DNA of 64,000 nt. Origin: Candidatus Acetothermia bacterium. Lineage in GTDB: Bacteria > Bipolaricaulota > Bipolaricaulia > RBG-16-55-9. This document shows positions 1-7,613 of this stretch, piece by piece. The number at the start of each line of letters is the position of its first letter. The first letter of the stretch is position 1. The position numbers and the translations under genes are program-made. The notes beneath the pieces are model-generated. The model had not been told where the DNA came from. It did no database searches and worked only from the letters and a program-made list of their open reading frames with translations. The DNA lies in assembly GCA_016201405.1 (NCBI GenBank), contig JACQCZ010000014.1, positions 356,631-420,630 of the forward strand, written 5' to 3'.

Positions 1-215
1 CTCCCCAGCTCTTTGCGGTTGATTTTCTGGTCTGAATTGAGAATCCGATTGCCAAAGTGCTCAATAAGCTTGATGTAGACCTCAGTGCCAGGGTTGTAAC
101 TCTCCCAGGCGATGTTATCGACATCAACGACTGCGACGCCAGTCTCCTGGCTCCAAGCCTGAGCAACAAGACTCTTCCCGCTCGCAATTCCGCCCGTCAA
201 GCCCACGATAAGCAT
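1..215 (-). CDS. coaE: Dephospho-CoA kinase, N-terminal part (cut by window edge)
   Basis: Catalyses the last step of coenzyme A synthesis, ATP-dependent phosphorylation of dephospho-CoA. It is absent from the ORF track because it is open at the window edge. I translated it by hand from the ATG at 215-213: the product begins MLIVGLTGGIASGKS, with the P-loop GGIASGKS that opens CoaE proteins, followed by a 'VVDVDNIAWE' stretch at the place of the conserved DAD segment. About 71 residues are present and the C-terminal two thirds lie outside the window. It starts 2 nt after the stop of the upstream exonuclease gene, so the two are probably co-transcribed. Confidence 0.85.
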   Translation of the reverse strand, partial: MLIVGLTGGIASGKSLVAQAWSQETGVAVVDVDNIAWESYNPGTEVYIKLIEHFGNRILNSDQKINRKELG

Positions 216-217
216 GG

Positions 218-919
218 TCAACCTCGTGAAGAGAATTCGAGAGTGCTCTTCCAGCGCCGGTAAAGCTCTGCGGTCGCCTTTACATCTTCCAGGCAGTAGA
301 GCGCGATCTCGCGATGCAGCCCCTGCTCATACATGTTTTTGATCTCAAATCCGGTGATGCCATGGCTCTTGGGGCTCTCAATACCAAAGATGTGGCAGAA
401 GAAATCGAGATTGAATCGCCGGGTCGCTCCATAGAAGGTGAGCTGGTCGAGCAGATCGCAATGAGACCTCGCGTCATAACGGTTGGTCATCAAGTTGCGG
501 GATGGCCTGATTCCATGTAATGCTGAACGCATCATCAAAAAAGGACAATCAAAGCGTCGGCCATTGAAGGTGACGACTCGATCGTAGACGGCAATATCTT
601 TCCAGAATTTCCCCAGAATCTCGGCTTCGCTGCCTGTCTCAAAATGAAAATTTCCATCATCAGACTGCCATGGCTCCTCTTCGAGCCCCTGATAATAGAC
701 TCGACCGCGACCACTCTCTACGTTGGTCATGCCAATAGCAATAACTTGCGCGGTCATCCCATTGAAGGCCAGGCTGCGGAGAATTCGCTCACGTCTCAGC
801 TCTTTTGCCTCCGGTGTCTCTTGTCTTTCCACAGATCGGAGCAGATATTGCTGTTGCTGCTCACCAAAATCTTCGAGAGGGATCGCTACGCTCTCAATGT
901 CAAAGACTAGCTCGGCCAT
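218..919 (-). CDS. RNase H-fold 3'-5' exonuclease, PolB-exonuclease-like
   Basis: Predicted DnaQ/PolB-type 3'-5' exonuclease of 233 aa. Motif ExoI is 'VFDIES' at residues 5-10 (the D-x-E pair), ExoII lies around 'VVTFNGRRFDCPFL' near residue 115, and ExoIII near the C-terminus is 'YCLEDVKATAEL'. These supply the acidic metal ligands of the two-metal mechanism. It resembles the 'predicted 3'-5' exonuclease related to the PolB exonuclease domain' family. The start is supported by a GGGAGG ribosome site just upstream on the minus strand. It is followed at 2 nt by coaE. Its substrate (DNA or RNA) cannot be told from sequence. Confidence 0.75.
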   Translation of the reverse strand: MAELVFDIESVAIPLEDFGEQQQQYLLRSVERQETPEAKELRRERILRSLAFNGMTAQVIAIGMTNVESGRGRVYYQGLEEEPWQSDDGNFHFETGSEAEILGKFWKDIAVYDRVVTFNGRRFDCPFLMMRSALHGIRPSRNLMTNRYDARSHCDLLDQLTFYGATRRFNLDFFCHIFGIESPKSHGITGFEIKNMYEQGLHREIALYCLEDVKATAELYRRWKSTLEFSSRG

Positions 920-1159
920 TCTGTCGGTCCTCCCTATTGAGCTGGCTCAAAACTCGACAGCGCATTGTAACTCTCTGGATGACTCCAAAAAAAGAGACGC
1001 CTGCCCTTGGTCTCCCAATAGAAACGATTTACATCTCATCCTTGTGTTTGTGATGTGGATTACAAAGGAGGTTTCCTATCGAAGGCCCGAGAGAGAAAAG
1101 AACGATTCTAGGTGAAGGTCAATAGACGAATTATCACCATGCATTGTGTATAACTACCC

Positions 1160-2281
1160 ATGAAAGACTCATTTAAAATATATAATAGGCTTATGATGAA
1201 ATCGTCGGCATCAGTTTTCAAACTGCTTATGATTTTAAGTTTTATCTTAACAGTATCAATAATAGTAATTCATGTTTCGGCAGATCAGAAAGAACCGGGC
1301 CCCCCTGGTGATTATGGAGACGCTCCCCAGAATATGCTGTCGGGTTACCGCAGCATCAGCCCTGAGCCGATTGCTACCTTCCCAACGGTCTTTTTTGCTC
1401 CTTTTGATCCGAGCTATATTGTCCACCGCCTTGCCAACCAGGGTGTCATCTTGGGCAAGTCTGTGACCAAAGAGCTCAATGCCAATGTTGTCAATAACGA
1501 TGATGGCGACGATGGCTGGGCTCCTGGAAGCTTTCTGATCTGTCAAAAACCACAGCTTGAGCTCACAGTTACAATCCCAAATAATGTCAACTCTGGCCCA
1601 ATTTATTTCAACTTGCTCGCGGACTGGAACCACGACGGGCGCTGGGCCAAGAGCTCCGAATGCCAGTCCCGCACGGCGGTCACAGATGCAGCTGAGTGGA
1701 CGATCCGCAACCTGCGGCTCGACCAGCCTCCGTACAATCTGAGCCCAGGTTTTAGTGGAACGATCCAGTTGCCAAAGATTCAGACTGGGCCGGATGTTGG
1801 GGAGATGTGGATGCGCTTCACCATTACAACCGTGCCCGTGAGTGAAGATATATTCGTGCCGGAGGAGCGAGGCGGCTTTGGCTGGAATGGCCAAGGGGAT
1901 TTTGATTATGGCGAGACCGAAGATTATTTCAGTTGTGCGCTTAAAGACCGCAGTCATCTTCTATTCAGCTGCCCAGCCAATATCATCGAAGAGGCGCTTC
2001 CAATCAATCATCCTCCGGTGGGGAGAGATGACAATTCCCAGACCGTGAAAAATACCAACATCGTGGTACAAGTCTTGTCCAATGACTTTGATCCTGATGG
2101 GGATAAGATTCTTGTCTTCGACGCCTCCATACCCAACAATGGTCAAGTCTTCATCAACCCAAATAACACAATCAGCTATCTGCCAAAGATGGGATTCCAG
2201 GGCATGGACTCGTTCAATTACACGGTCTGTGATCTAAAAGGGCTCTGCTCCAAAGCGACGGTGCTGGTCACCGTGAAATAA
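1160..2281 (+). CDS. Secreted GEVED-domain protein with C-terminal Ig/cadherin-like repeat
   Basis: Exported protein of 373 aa with no enzymatic motif. A hydrophobic signal segment (about residues 17-40) ends near 'VSADQKEPG'. It is followed by 'DYGDAP', then about 200 residues closing with 'GETEDY'; both are marks of the GEVED beta-sandwich domain of secreted proteins. The last 90 residues ('DDNSQTVKNTN... GMDSFNYTVCD...') match the bacterial Ig/cadherin-like Big_9 type, with the usual 'LSNDFDPDGD' calcium-style motif. A role in surface adhesion or polymer binding is inference. The initiation codon is uncertain: an in-frame ATG twelve codons later is possible, and no clear ribosome site is visible. 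Confidence 0.65.
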   Translation: MKDSFKIYNRLMMKSSASVFKLLMILSFILTVSIIVIHVSADQKEPGPPGDYGDAPQNMLSGYRSISPEPIATFPTVFFAPFDPSYIVHRLANQGVILGKSVTKELNANVVNNDDGDDGWAPGSFLICQKPQLELTVTIPNNVNSGPIYFNLLADWNHDGRWAKSSECQSRTAVTDAAEWTIRNLRLDQPPYNLSPGFSGTIQLPKIQTGPDVGEMWMRFTITTVPVSEDIFVPEERGGFGWNGQGDFDYGETEDYFSCALKDRSHLLFSCPANIIEEALPINHPPVGRDDNSQTVKNTNIVVQVLSNDFDPDGDKILVFDASIPNNGQVFINPNNTISYLPKMGFQGMDSFNYTVCDLKGLCSKATVLVTVK

Positions 2282-2355
2282 GACCCGTTGCAATCCAGCT
2301 TCAAAAAAATTACGCTTGCTCCTAACAAATTCAAGCCAGTCTGAGGAGCATTCTT

Positions 2356-3393
2356 TTGCAAGCAATCATTGATCTTCGCAGCGATACCGTGACAGAGCCC
2401 ACCGAAGCGATGCGCCGAGCTATGGCTCAGGCTAAAGTCGGAGATGATTATTACGGTGAAGACCCCACCATCAAGCGATTAGAGGCATTCGCGGCTGAGA
2501 TTCTGGGGAAAGAGGCCGGGCTCTTCGTCACGAGCGGCACAATGGGAAATCTCGTCTCGATCATGACGCATACCCAGAGGAGCGATGGCGTGATCATGGA
2601 AGAGAATGCCCACTGTTACCACAATGAGAATGGGAATACCGCCGTCATCGCTGGTGTTTTGCCGCTTCCAGTACCTGGCAAGCTGGGTGTCATCCATCCC
2701 GAGTCGGTTGTCGACAATATGCGCGGATCAGAGGTCTTGCACAGCCGGACTCGTCTCATTTGCATTGAAAATACGCACAATGTCGCGGGTGGCACAGTCT
2801 GGCCGCTCGCTGACTTGATTTCCATTCGAGAGGTTGCAGATCGCTTCAACCTGGCAATTCATATAGATGGAGCCAGAGTCTTCAATGCTGCCGTCGCTCT
2901 GGGCGTCGCGCCTGCCAAAATCGCAAACTTTGGAGACTCGGTCACATTCTGTCTCACCAAGGGTCTTGGCTGCCCATATGGCTCGCTCATTGCCGGCGAC
3001 TCTGAGTTTATCATAGAGGCTCGAAGGAATCGCCAGATGGTGGGGGGCGGGTTGCGACAAGGGGGCGTCGTTGCAGCGGCAGGCATTGTGGCACTGGAAT
3101 CGATGATCAAGCGCTTGGCCGAGGATCACAACAATGCAAAAGCTCTTGCCAATGGACTTGTGGAGCTGGGGCTAAAGGTTGATTTAGAGGCCGTTCAGAG
3201 CAATATGGTCTATGTTGAGCTTTCAGGGAGCTCAAAAATCTCGCCCGTCGAATTGGTCCAACAATTGAGAAAAGATGGCATCTGGATCAACACACCCTTC
3301 AAAAGTCGAATGCGTTTTGTCACCCATTATGGCGTTGAAGAGAAGCACATCACTTATACTTTAAAGGCCATCGAGCGTGCACTCAGCAATTAG
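2356..3393 (+). CDS. ltaE: Low-specificity L-threonine aldolase
   Basis: PLP enzyme that splits L-threonine or L-allo-threonine to glycine and acetaldehyde. 345 aa, the usual family length. The N-terminus 'IDLRSDTVTEPTEAMRRAM' and 'GDDYYGEDPT' are signature segments of the beta-eliminating lyase/threonine aldolase family. 'HIDGARVFNAAVALG' carries the PLP-binding Asp, and 'FCLTKGLGCPYG' the Schiff-base Lys. The start is TTG at 2356, chosen because 'GAGGAG' lies 7-8 nt upstream and the protein then begins at the conserved position. The stop overlaps the convergent lipoprotein stop by 4 nt. Confidence 0.9.
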   Translation: MQAIIDLRSDTVTEPTEAMRRAMAQAKVGDDYYGEDPTIKRLEAFAAEILGKEAGLFVTSGTMGNLVSIMTHTQRSDGVIMEENAHCYHNENGNTAVIAGVLPLPVPGKLGVIHPESVVDNMRGSEVLHSRTRLICIENTHNVAGGTVWPLADLISIREVADRFNLAIHIDGARVFNAAVALGVAPAKIANFGDSVTFCLTKGLGCPYGSLIAGDSEFIIEARRNRQMVGGGLRQGGVVAAAGIVALESMIKRLAEDHNNAKALANGLVELGLKVDLEAVQSNMVYVELSGSSKISPVELVQQLRKDGIWINTPFKSRMRFVTHYGVEEKHITYTLKAIERALSN

Positions 3394-4157
3394 TGAGCTG
3401 GCGGCTCTATCATGCTCACGCCGGGGATCTGTAGCGCAAGCTGGTAATACATGCCATACTCTTCGATAAAGCTACCCCAAGGGCTGTTATTGACTACTTT
3501 CCAGGCAAACTGCAAGGCATCTCCTTCAACCCAGGCTCCTTGCATGGCATCTCGCAGTCTTGTTTTGGCACGGGATGGCCAGTTCAGTGTAGTTGTGCCA
3601 TTGGGTGGATCAGGACTTGATATTGGGAATGAAGTCAAAAATCCCTGCGCTGGAGCGAAGTCGGTGGAGACCTTGCCCATTCCACTCCAAATCTGATTGT
3701 AGAGAGCATGAAAGGCTTCAGGAGCGCCACGGTAATATTCGCAAACACTCTTCTCTTTTGCGATCAGCTTTACATGAAGGCATTGCCACGGCATATCGGA
3801 GATGGTGTTGTCTGCATACTCATCCTTCCATTGGAAATAGCCGGCCTTTACAAAGCTCTGAAGGGTCTCTTGAAGCTGCGCTTGAGTGAGCTGGGATTGA
3901 TGTACGATCCGTTGCCCGCTCTCTCTGTTTTCGACCCAGATATAGCGCCCGTCGCCCCAAATCTGGGCGTCCGGAATGTAATTGAGCGGCACAATCTGCG
4001 TGACAAAACCGCAACAGAATGTCGCCTGAATGATCGGGTCTATCTGGTTCAGATTCCACTCAAGCTTGATGCTGCTTTGCGATGAGAAGATCCCACAGCC
4101 TGTTATCCAACTGAGACAAAAAATAATGACGATAGAAGTAAATAAAAATCTGCGCAC
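3390..4157 (-). CDS. Uncharacterised lipoprotein
   Basis: Lipoprotein of about 255 aa and unknown function. A hydrophobic N-terminal segment ends in the lipobox 'ITGC', so the mature protein should begin at that Cys and be membrane-anchored. The middle contains 'IWGDGRYIWVENRESGQ', a short beta-strand pattern, and a Cys pair ('CCG'). I do not recognise a domain. I placed the start at GTG 4157 rather than the ORF-track start because a strong AAAGGAGG lies 6 nt upstream of the GTG and falls inside the longer ORF. It converges on ltaE with a 4-nt stop overlap. Confidence 0.7.
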   Translation of the reverse strand: MRRFLFTSIVIIFCLSWITGCGIFSSQSSIKLEWNLNQIDPIIQATFCCGFVTQIVPLNYIPDAQIWGDGRYIWVENRESGQRIVHQSQLTQAQLQETLQSFVKAGYFQWKDEYADNTISDMPWQCLHVKLIAKEKSVCEYYRGAPEAFHALYNQIWSGMGKVSTDFAPAQGFLTSFPISSPDPPNGTTTLNWPSRAKTRLRDAMQGAWVEGDALQFAWKVVNNSPWGSFIEEYGMYYQLALQIPGVSMIEPPAH

Positions 4158-4214
4158 GATTGAGCCTCCTTTCAAGTCCTTAATAGTACCAGAGCAAATT
4201 TTAGCATTGACACT

Positions 4215-4715
4215 TTAAAGATGGAGGGCCACAAAGAAAAGAATCTGTCCATTGTCATCTTCAATATCCAGTTGTTCTCCATAGAGATGATATCCGCGGA
4301 CCGACCCTAGAAGAGTAAGAAAATGAGCCTCTTGTCTCATGAGGCCATCGGGTGCCGCGCAATATTTTTTTGTGGCGCCAATGCCAGTTATCTTGATCGA
4401 GTCTCCTGAAATTTCATACGACCCGAAGTAATTATTGCAGCCCGAGTCGCCGCTGATCCGCCCCTTCAGGCCAGCGCCAGCCCCCGTAAAGTCGAGCGTG
4501 ATCTCTGTTCCATCGAGGAGGCTCTCTGGATCATTGTCCGTTCCCCAGCCAAAGAGAGTCCAATGAGTTCCCAATATGGCTGGCAGCGAATCTGGAAGCG
4601 CAGTTGAGACGGGTACAGAATTGATCAGTGAGCACCCGGAGAGAGAAGAGAGAGCAACAAGCGCCACAATCAAGATCAAGCTCTTCCACTTAAACAGAAC
4701 TGCCTCCTTGGGCAA
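4215..4715 (-). CDS. META-domain (HslJ-like) lipoprotein
   Basis: Envelope lipoprotein of about 166 aa. The signal segment ends in lipobox 'LSGC'. The mature part has 'GTHWTLFGWG', 'SGDSGCNNYFGSYEI' and 'EAHFLTLLGSVRGYHLYGEQLDI', the pattern of the META domain found in HslJ. HslJ is linked to heat induction and novobiocin tolerance in E. coli; a role here is inference. The start is doubtful. The TTG at 4715 has no ribosome site, whereas a strong AAGGAGG lies inside codons 3-5 and points to initiation at the CTG of codon 7 (4697). The leader upstream carries a hairpin complementary to this AAGGAGG. Confidence 0.7.
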   Translation of the reverse strand: MPKEAVLFKWKSLILIVALVALSSLSGCSLINSVPVSTALPDSLPAILGTHWTLFGWGTDNDPESLLDGTEITLDFTGAGAGLKGRISGDSGCNNYFGSYEISGDSIKITGIGATKKYCAAPDGLMRQEAHFLTLLGSVRGYHLYGEQLDIEDDNGQILFFVALHL

Positions 4716-4798
4716 GCTAAATGGCTAGCCGCACCGAAGAGCGTAGCAGCAAAGCCTACCCGGCTGCAATCTGTGTTGTAAGATAGAAAAGTGAGGGC

Positions 4799-4896
4799 GG
4801 CGGCCCTAAGGAGGCAGATAGGGCCGCCGTTTAGAGGTTTGTCCTCAAGGTAAAACCCTGCTCGCAAAACTCGCAACGTGGGAAAAACCCTTGAGG
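4799..4896 (-). promoter_or_regulatory. Leader hairpins with loop complementary to the META gene ribosome site
   Basis: Read on the minus strand, two inverted repeats precede the META lipoprotein gene. The first (4896-4843) has perfect 8-bp arms CCTCAAGG/CCTTGAGG. The second (4828-4799) has perfect 10-bp arms GGCGGCCCTA/TAGGGCCGCC around a 10-nt loop. The loop and first stem base give CTGCCTCCTT, exactly complementary over 10 nt to the gene's AAGGAGGCAG ribosome site at 4709-4700. This fits a leader that can sequester its own ribosome site, but the GC-rich hairpin could also simply be a terminator. The rest of the stretch 4716-5096 shows no gene. Confidence 0.45.
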
Positions 4897-5096
4897 CAAA
4901 AGTTGTGATAGGGGGTCAATTTCCTGTTTGCTCTGTCGCTCATGTCTAGCAAGTTCAGTTCGGTTCCTTTTCATTTCCCTTAATGTCACCAGTCTATTCT
5001 CGCAATGGAGCTAAAACATCGTAATAATGTCGGGAGTTTTGAGAGACAAATGAATCAGGTGAGTTGAACTCATCTACATCATTTGATGTAGTGTCC

Positions 5097-5155
5097 TAGG
5101 CTTTGCACAATATCTCAATTCTGCACAAATTCTCACCAGGCTGCACAAAATCTTA
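5097..5155 (+). repeat. Left end of island: three TGCACAAA iterons
   Basis: Three direct copies of a motif close to YTGCACAAAATCTYA begin at about 5102, 5120 and 5140, 18-20 bp apart. The third continues into TCTTAC...CTGAATTTTGA, which is also seen at the right end. Arrayed sites at a transposon end usually bind the transposase. Confidence 0.55.
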
Positions 5156-5262
5156 CATCTTCTGAATTTTGATAGAGGAGCTAATGTGGTTTTCTAGATC
5201 ACAATGAACCTTGTATTTGCAAGTATGTTGTGATACGTTGGGTAGACAACATAGGAGGGCTT

Positions 5263-5517
5263 ATGGCCGACAGATTGATTGGTCTTGCCGATCCAGATTT
5301 TAAGCAATTTTCTGATGACAGGCAGTGGCTTAACTCTCAATATGAAGAGTACAAGCTGAGATATCCAAATGAGTATGTGGCAATCTATAAGAAGGATTTG
5401 GTTAACCACAATCAAAGCAGTGCAAAATTGCTTACTGATCTCAAGAGCCAGTTAAATGGATCATTCAAGAATGTTGTTATTCAATATATCAATGCTCCAG
5501 TTGTCAGTTCTGATTGA
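5263..5517 (+). CDS. Small DUF5678-like protein
   Basis: 84-aa protein of unknown function. It contains 'DRQWLNSQYEEYKLRYPNEY', then 'VAIYKKDLVNHN' and a C-terminal 'QYINAP'. This is the pattern of DUF5678-type small proteins ('...W..anyeeL...Y.geyVai...'). I started at ATG 5263 because AGGAGGGC lies 4-5 nt upstream; the ORF-track start is 11 codons earlier. The next gene begins at a TTG overlapping this stop codon, so the pair is translationally coupled. Such proteins are often paired with aspartyl-protease-like proteins; the joint role is unknown. Confidence 0.6.
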   Translation: MADRLIGLADPDFKQFSDDRQWLNSQYEEYKLRYPNEYVAIYKKDLVNHNQSSAKLLTDLKSQLNGSFKNVVIQYINAPVVSSD

Positions 5518-5966
5518 ATTACATTGGTGTTTGGGGGCATGGGGCATACCCCGAACTAATAGGCAGAATATCTAGTTCAAACCCGCCTTTTAATGGCGAT
5601 ATATCTTTCTGCATAAGTCCAGCCAGCGAGTTTTCGTACATTTCACAAGTGGACTGTGAGCGTTTGGGAATTTCTATGTTATCCGCTCTACAAACAATTC
5701 AGTTCAGGTATCGTGGACGGTTATATGATGGAAAATTGGTGCCATTTTCTAATTTCTTTCCGAATAATGCAGCGGATCGAGTCAATATCCCTGATATTAT
5801 CATTCCTCCCACAATTCAGGTTGCTGGAGAAATAGATAGGCCGAGCATTATTGGCGTGAGTTTTCTCCGCATGTATAACCTTTTGATTGAGAGAAGGCCC
5901 GGACACATAATCGTAACAGATGAAGCTATTCCGTATCCAATGGAAGATAACTCAGAAGAGACTTAG
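5514..5966 (+). CDS. Retropepsin-like protein with degenerate catalytic motif
   Basis: 150-aa protein coupled to the DUF5678-like gene (TTG start inside TTGA). The fold pattern recalls single-domain retropepsin-like aspartyl proteases: a beta hairpin, then 'SEFSYISQVDCERLGI' at the position of the family's 'D[TS]GA.ftfis...a.kLGI', and later 'IIGVSFLRMYNLLI', like the family's 'iLG.dfL...'. The catalytic D[TS]G is absent; the sequence reads 'ISPAS'. If the assignment is right the protein is probably inactive as a protease or used for binding. It could instead be an unrelated beta protein. Confidence 0.5.
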   Translation: MNYIGVWGHGAYPELIGRISSSNPPFNGDISFCISPASEFSYISQVDCERLGISMLSALQTIQFRYRGRLYDGKLVPFSNFFPNNAADRVNIPDIIIPPTIQVAGEIDRPSIIGVSFLRMYNLLIERRPGHIIVTDEAIPYPMEDNSEET

Positions 5967-6016
5967 CATACTTACACCTATTGGGAACTTACGTCAATCC
6001 CAAACTCAAACATTGA

Positions 6017-6496
6017 CTAAATCAGACAGCAAACGTTATGACAAAGCACTTTGCACAACACTTCATTCTCCTGAGCCTTCAGAGTCTTACTCCGCACATG
6101 GGAGCAAAATTTAGCCTTAATCGCGGCAAATGTGCTTTCGACATTCGAGCGCATGTGATACCGAGCAAAGAACTCATCCCGATGGAATGAGAAGTAGTGA
6201 AACATCTTATTCCTGAGTTCATTATCGCTTCTGAAAACAGCCTTATCTTTGAAGGGGATCAGGGCTGTGCCTCCCAGTGAATCTATGAGGTCGAAATTCT
6301 TTCGGGAACTGTAGGCTTTATCGGCTGCAATCTCCTTAATCTGGAAATTCTGTGCCGTTGTTTGAACCAAAGAAGGGAACATCGGGGAATCGTGGCTTTT
6401 AGAGATTTCACACGCTGTAATCACGTTTGTCTTGACCCCTGTCATGATGTGGCACTTGAGCCAATAGTTGGAATTCAGAGACTTCCAGCCCTTCAT
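6017..6496 (-). pseudogene. Transposase, C-terminal DDE half (frameshifted)
   Basis: C-terminal half of a DDE_Tnp_1-type transposase: 'MTGVKTNVITA', 'ADKAYSSRKN' with the second Asp, and 'MRSNVESTFAAIKAKF' with the Glu. The first catalytic Asp ('AVDS') lies in the preceding ORF. The reading frame of this half extends upstream as 'GFSTSRKNSWYETKYGSG', which belongs directly after 'AVDS'. The coding sequence is therefore one gene split by a frameshift near 6550. Probably inactive. Confidence 0.7.
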
Positions 6497-7185
6497 GCCT
6501 GATCCGTATTTCGTTTCATACCAAGAGTTCTTTCGAGAGGTTGAGAATCCACAGCAAATTGATTCTCGATTGCTGTCAAAGGCTTGCTGCTCTCAATGAT
6601 TAGACCCTTCAGCTTCTCGGTTAGGTCTTCCCGCTCCAAATGATTCAGCACAGAATTGAAGTGCGGAGCTTTAAAGATCAGTCCCTTAGCTTGTGTCTCT
6701 CTCAAGTCCGTTGAGAATTTTCGGGCTGAAAGGGTTGAATAGACCTTCAATGTGGCTGCAAAGGTCATGTCACTATATGGGAGAGGTTTGCGACCACCGG
6801 GAGCTTGTCCTTGCGTTCTGACTGGCTCTGGAAGAGTCTTGCATAGATTGGAGAGCAGGATTTCAAAATATTCCTTCTCCTGAGTTTGTGCAGCATTATA
6901 AGCAGGCCAGTTCTGAGTGTACGATACTTTCACAGTCTTAGTGTTGGTGCTGGAACCATCCTCGTGAACCTCATGCTTTATCGTGAATTCAACGGCGTAT
7001 ATGTGCTTGCAGGGCTGATTCCTCAACTCAAAATCTGGACAATTACACGTTGGGGTCTTGTCCATAAGAACCTGATATTTCCCAAATCCCGTCTGTGACG
7101 GCACAATCCAGACTCTTCCGGTAAATGAGATTGTCTTCTTTGCTGCTATTTCGTGTCCTTTTTGTTCGCGTGTAGTTATTGACAT
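6493..7185 (-). pseudogene. Transposase, N-terminal SWIM zinc-finger half (frameshifted)
   Basis: N-terminal half of the same transposase. A SWIM-type zinc finger ('CNCPDFELRNQPCKHIYAVEF', CxC...CxH) lies at about residues 48-68. A helical region with 'LPYSDMTFAATLKVYSTLSARKF' follows, then 'FAVDS', carrying the first Asp of the DDE triad, after which the frame is lost and the ORF ends 'LGMKRNTDQA'. At the break the DNA reads GTGGATTCTCAACC, where both frames claim GGATTC. This fits loss of one copy of a roughly 10-bp direct repeat. A programmed frameshift is less likely, because residues of the conserved motif would be missing. Confidence 0.7.
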
Positions 7186-7318
7186 AGTGAGGCTTTTCCT
7201 TTCATTTTGATTTACCTAGGAAGCACATTATGATTGGAGTGTGCAGTCTAGGAACCTACGTTTCCTTGGCTGCATTTGGGTGAAGGAGCTGATGACTTCT
7301 TCACCCATGTTTATTATT

Positions 7319-7379
7319 GTACTGCATCTTGCATTACAAGTCAACGCATATCCTTGACATGTGGTGCATATTGCAGTAC
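7319..7379 (+). promoter_or_regulatory. Imperfect 28-bp inverted repeat, probable operator of the RHH gene
   Basis: GTACTGCA at 7319-7326 and TGCAGTAC at 7372-7379 are perfect inverted arms. Similarity continues inward through about 28 bp per arm (roughly 20 matches). A TTGACA -35 hexamer (7354-7359) sits at the inner edge of the right arm, 48 bp before the RHH start. Placement over a promoter next to a ribbon-helix-helix gene suggests autorepression. Confidence 0.5.
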
Positions 7380-7406
7380 GCTGTGTTATTAGGAGTGAGA
7401 AATATT

Positions 7407-7613
7407 ATGGGACAAGATAAAACAGAAGTGCTGCAAATTCGGCTTACTGAGAAAGAAAAAGAGGGTTTGCAACTTGCCTCAGATCTGGCAGGGATTTCTC
7501 TTTCATCATGGGTGAGAGAAAGGCTTCGATTGGCCGCGATCAGAGAGTTAGAGGCAGCGAGAAGAAGAGTCCCGTTCATTGAGCCCTTGGCTTTCGGAGA
7601 TGATCATGCCTAG
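7407..7613 (+). CDS. Ribbon-helix-helix (CopG/MobC-like) regulator
   Basis: 68-aa protein. 'TEVLQIRLTEKEKEGLQLASDLAGISLSSWVRERL' has the beta strand-helix-helix arrangement of RHH DNA-binding proteins, with the typical 'vRLt..Ek..l...A...g.s.s.wvre.l' pattern. A charged tail follows. I began at ATG 7407 because AGGAG lies about 11 nt upstream; the ORF-track start is 30 codons earlier and lies within the operator. Its stop overlaps the start of the DUF262 gene by 8 nt, so the two are co-translated. Likely role: repressor of the pair, perhaps antitoxin-like. Confidence 0.65.
   Translation: MGQDKTEVLQIRLTEKEKEGLQLASDLAGISLSSWVRERLRLAAIRELEAARRRVPFIEPLAFGDDHA

Noticed and set aside
57-263. 68-aa plus-strand ORF
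   Set aside because: Shadow of coaE, whose P-loop and start are clear on the other strand.
1064-1078. AGGA-GGTT-TCCT hairpin with AAAGGAGG
   Set aside because: Only a 4-bp stem and no gene at a suitable distance; considered as a member of the SD-loop hairpins but too weak.
4676-4876. 66-aa minus-strand ORF
   Set aside because: It runs through the hairpin leader and into the META gene in another frame; no ribosome site.
5988-7256. GGAAC[TC]TACGT pair as transposase terminal repeats
   Set aside because: The two copies near 5989 and 7251 are direct, not inverted, and 11 bp with one mismatch is weak. They may be a target-site trace, but I cannot define the IS ends.
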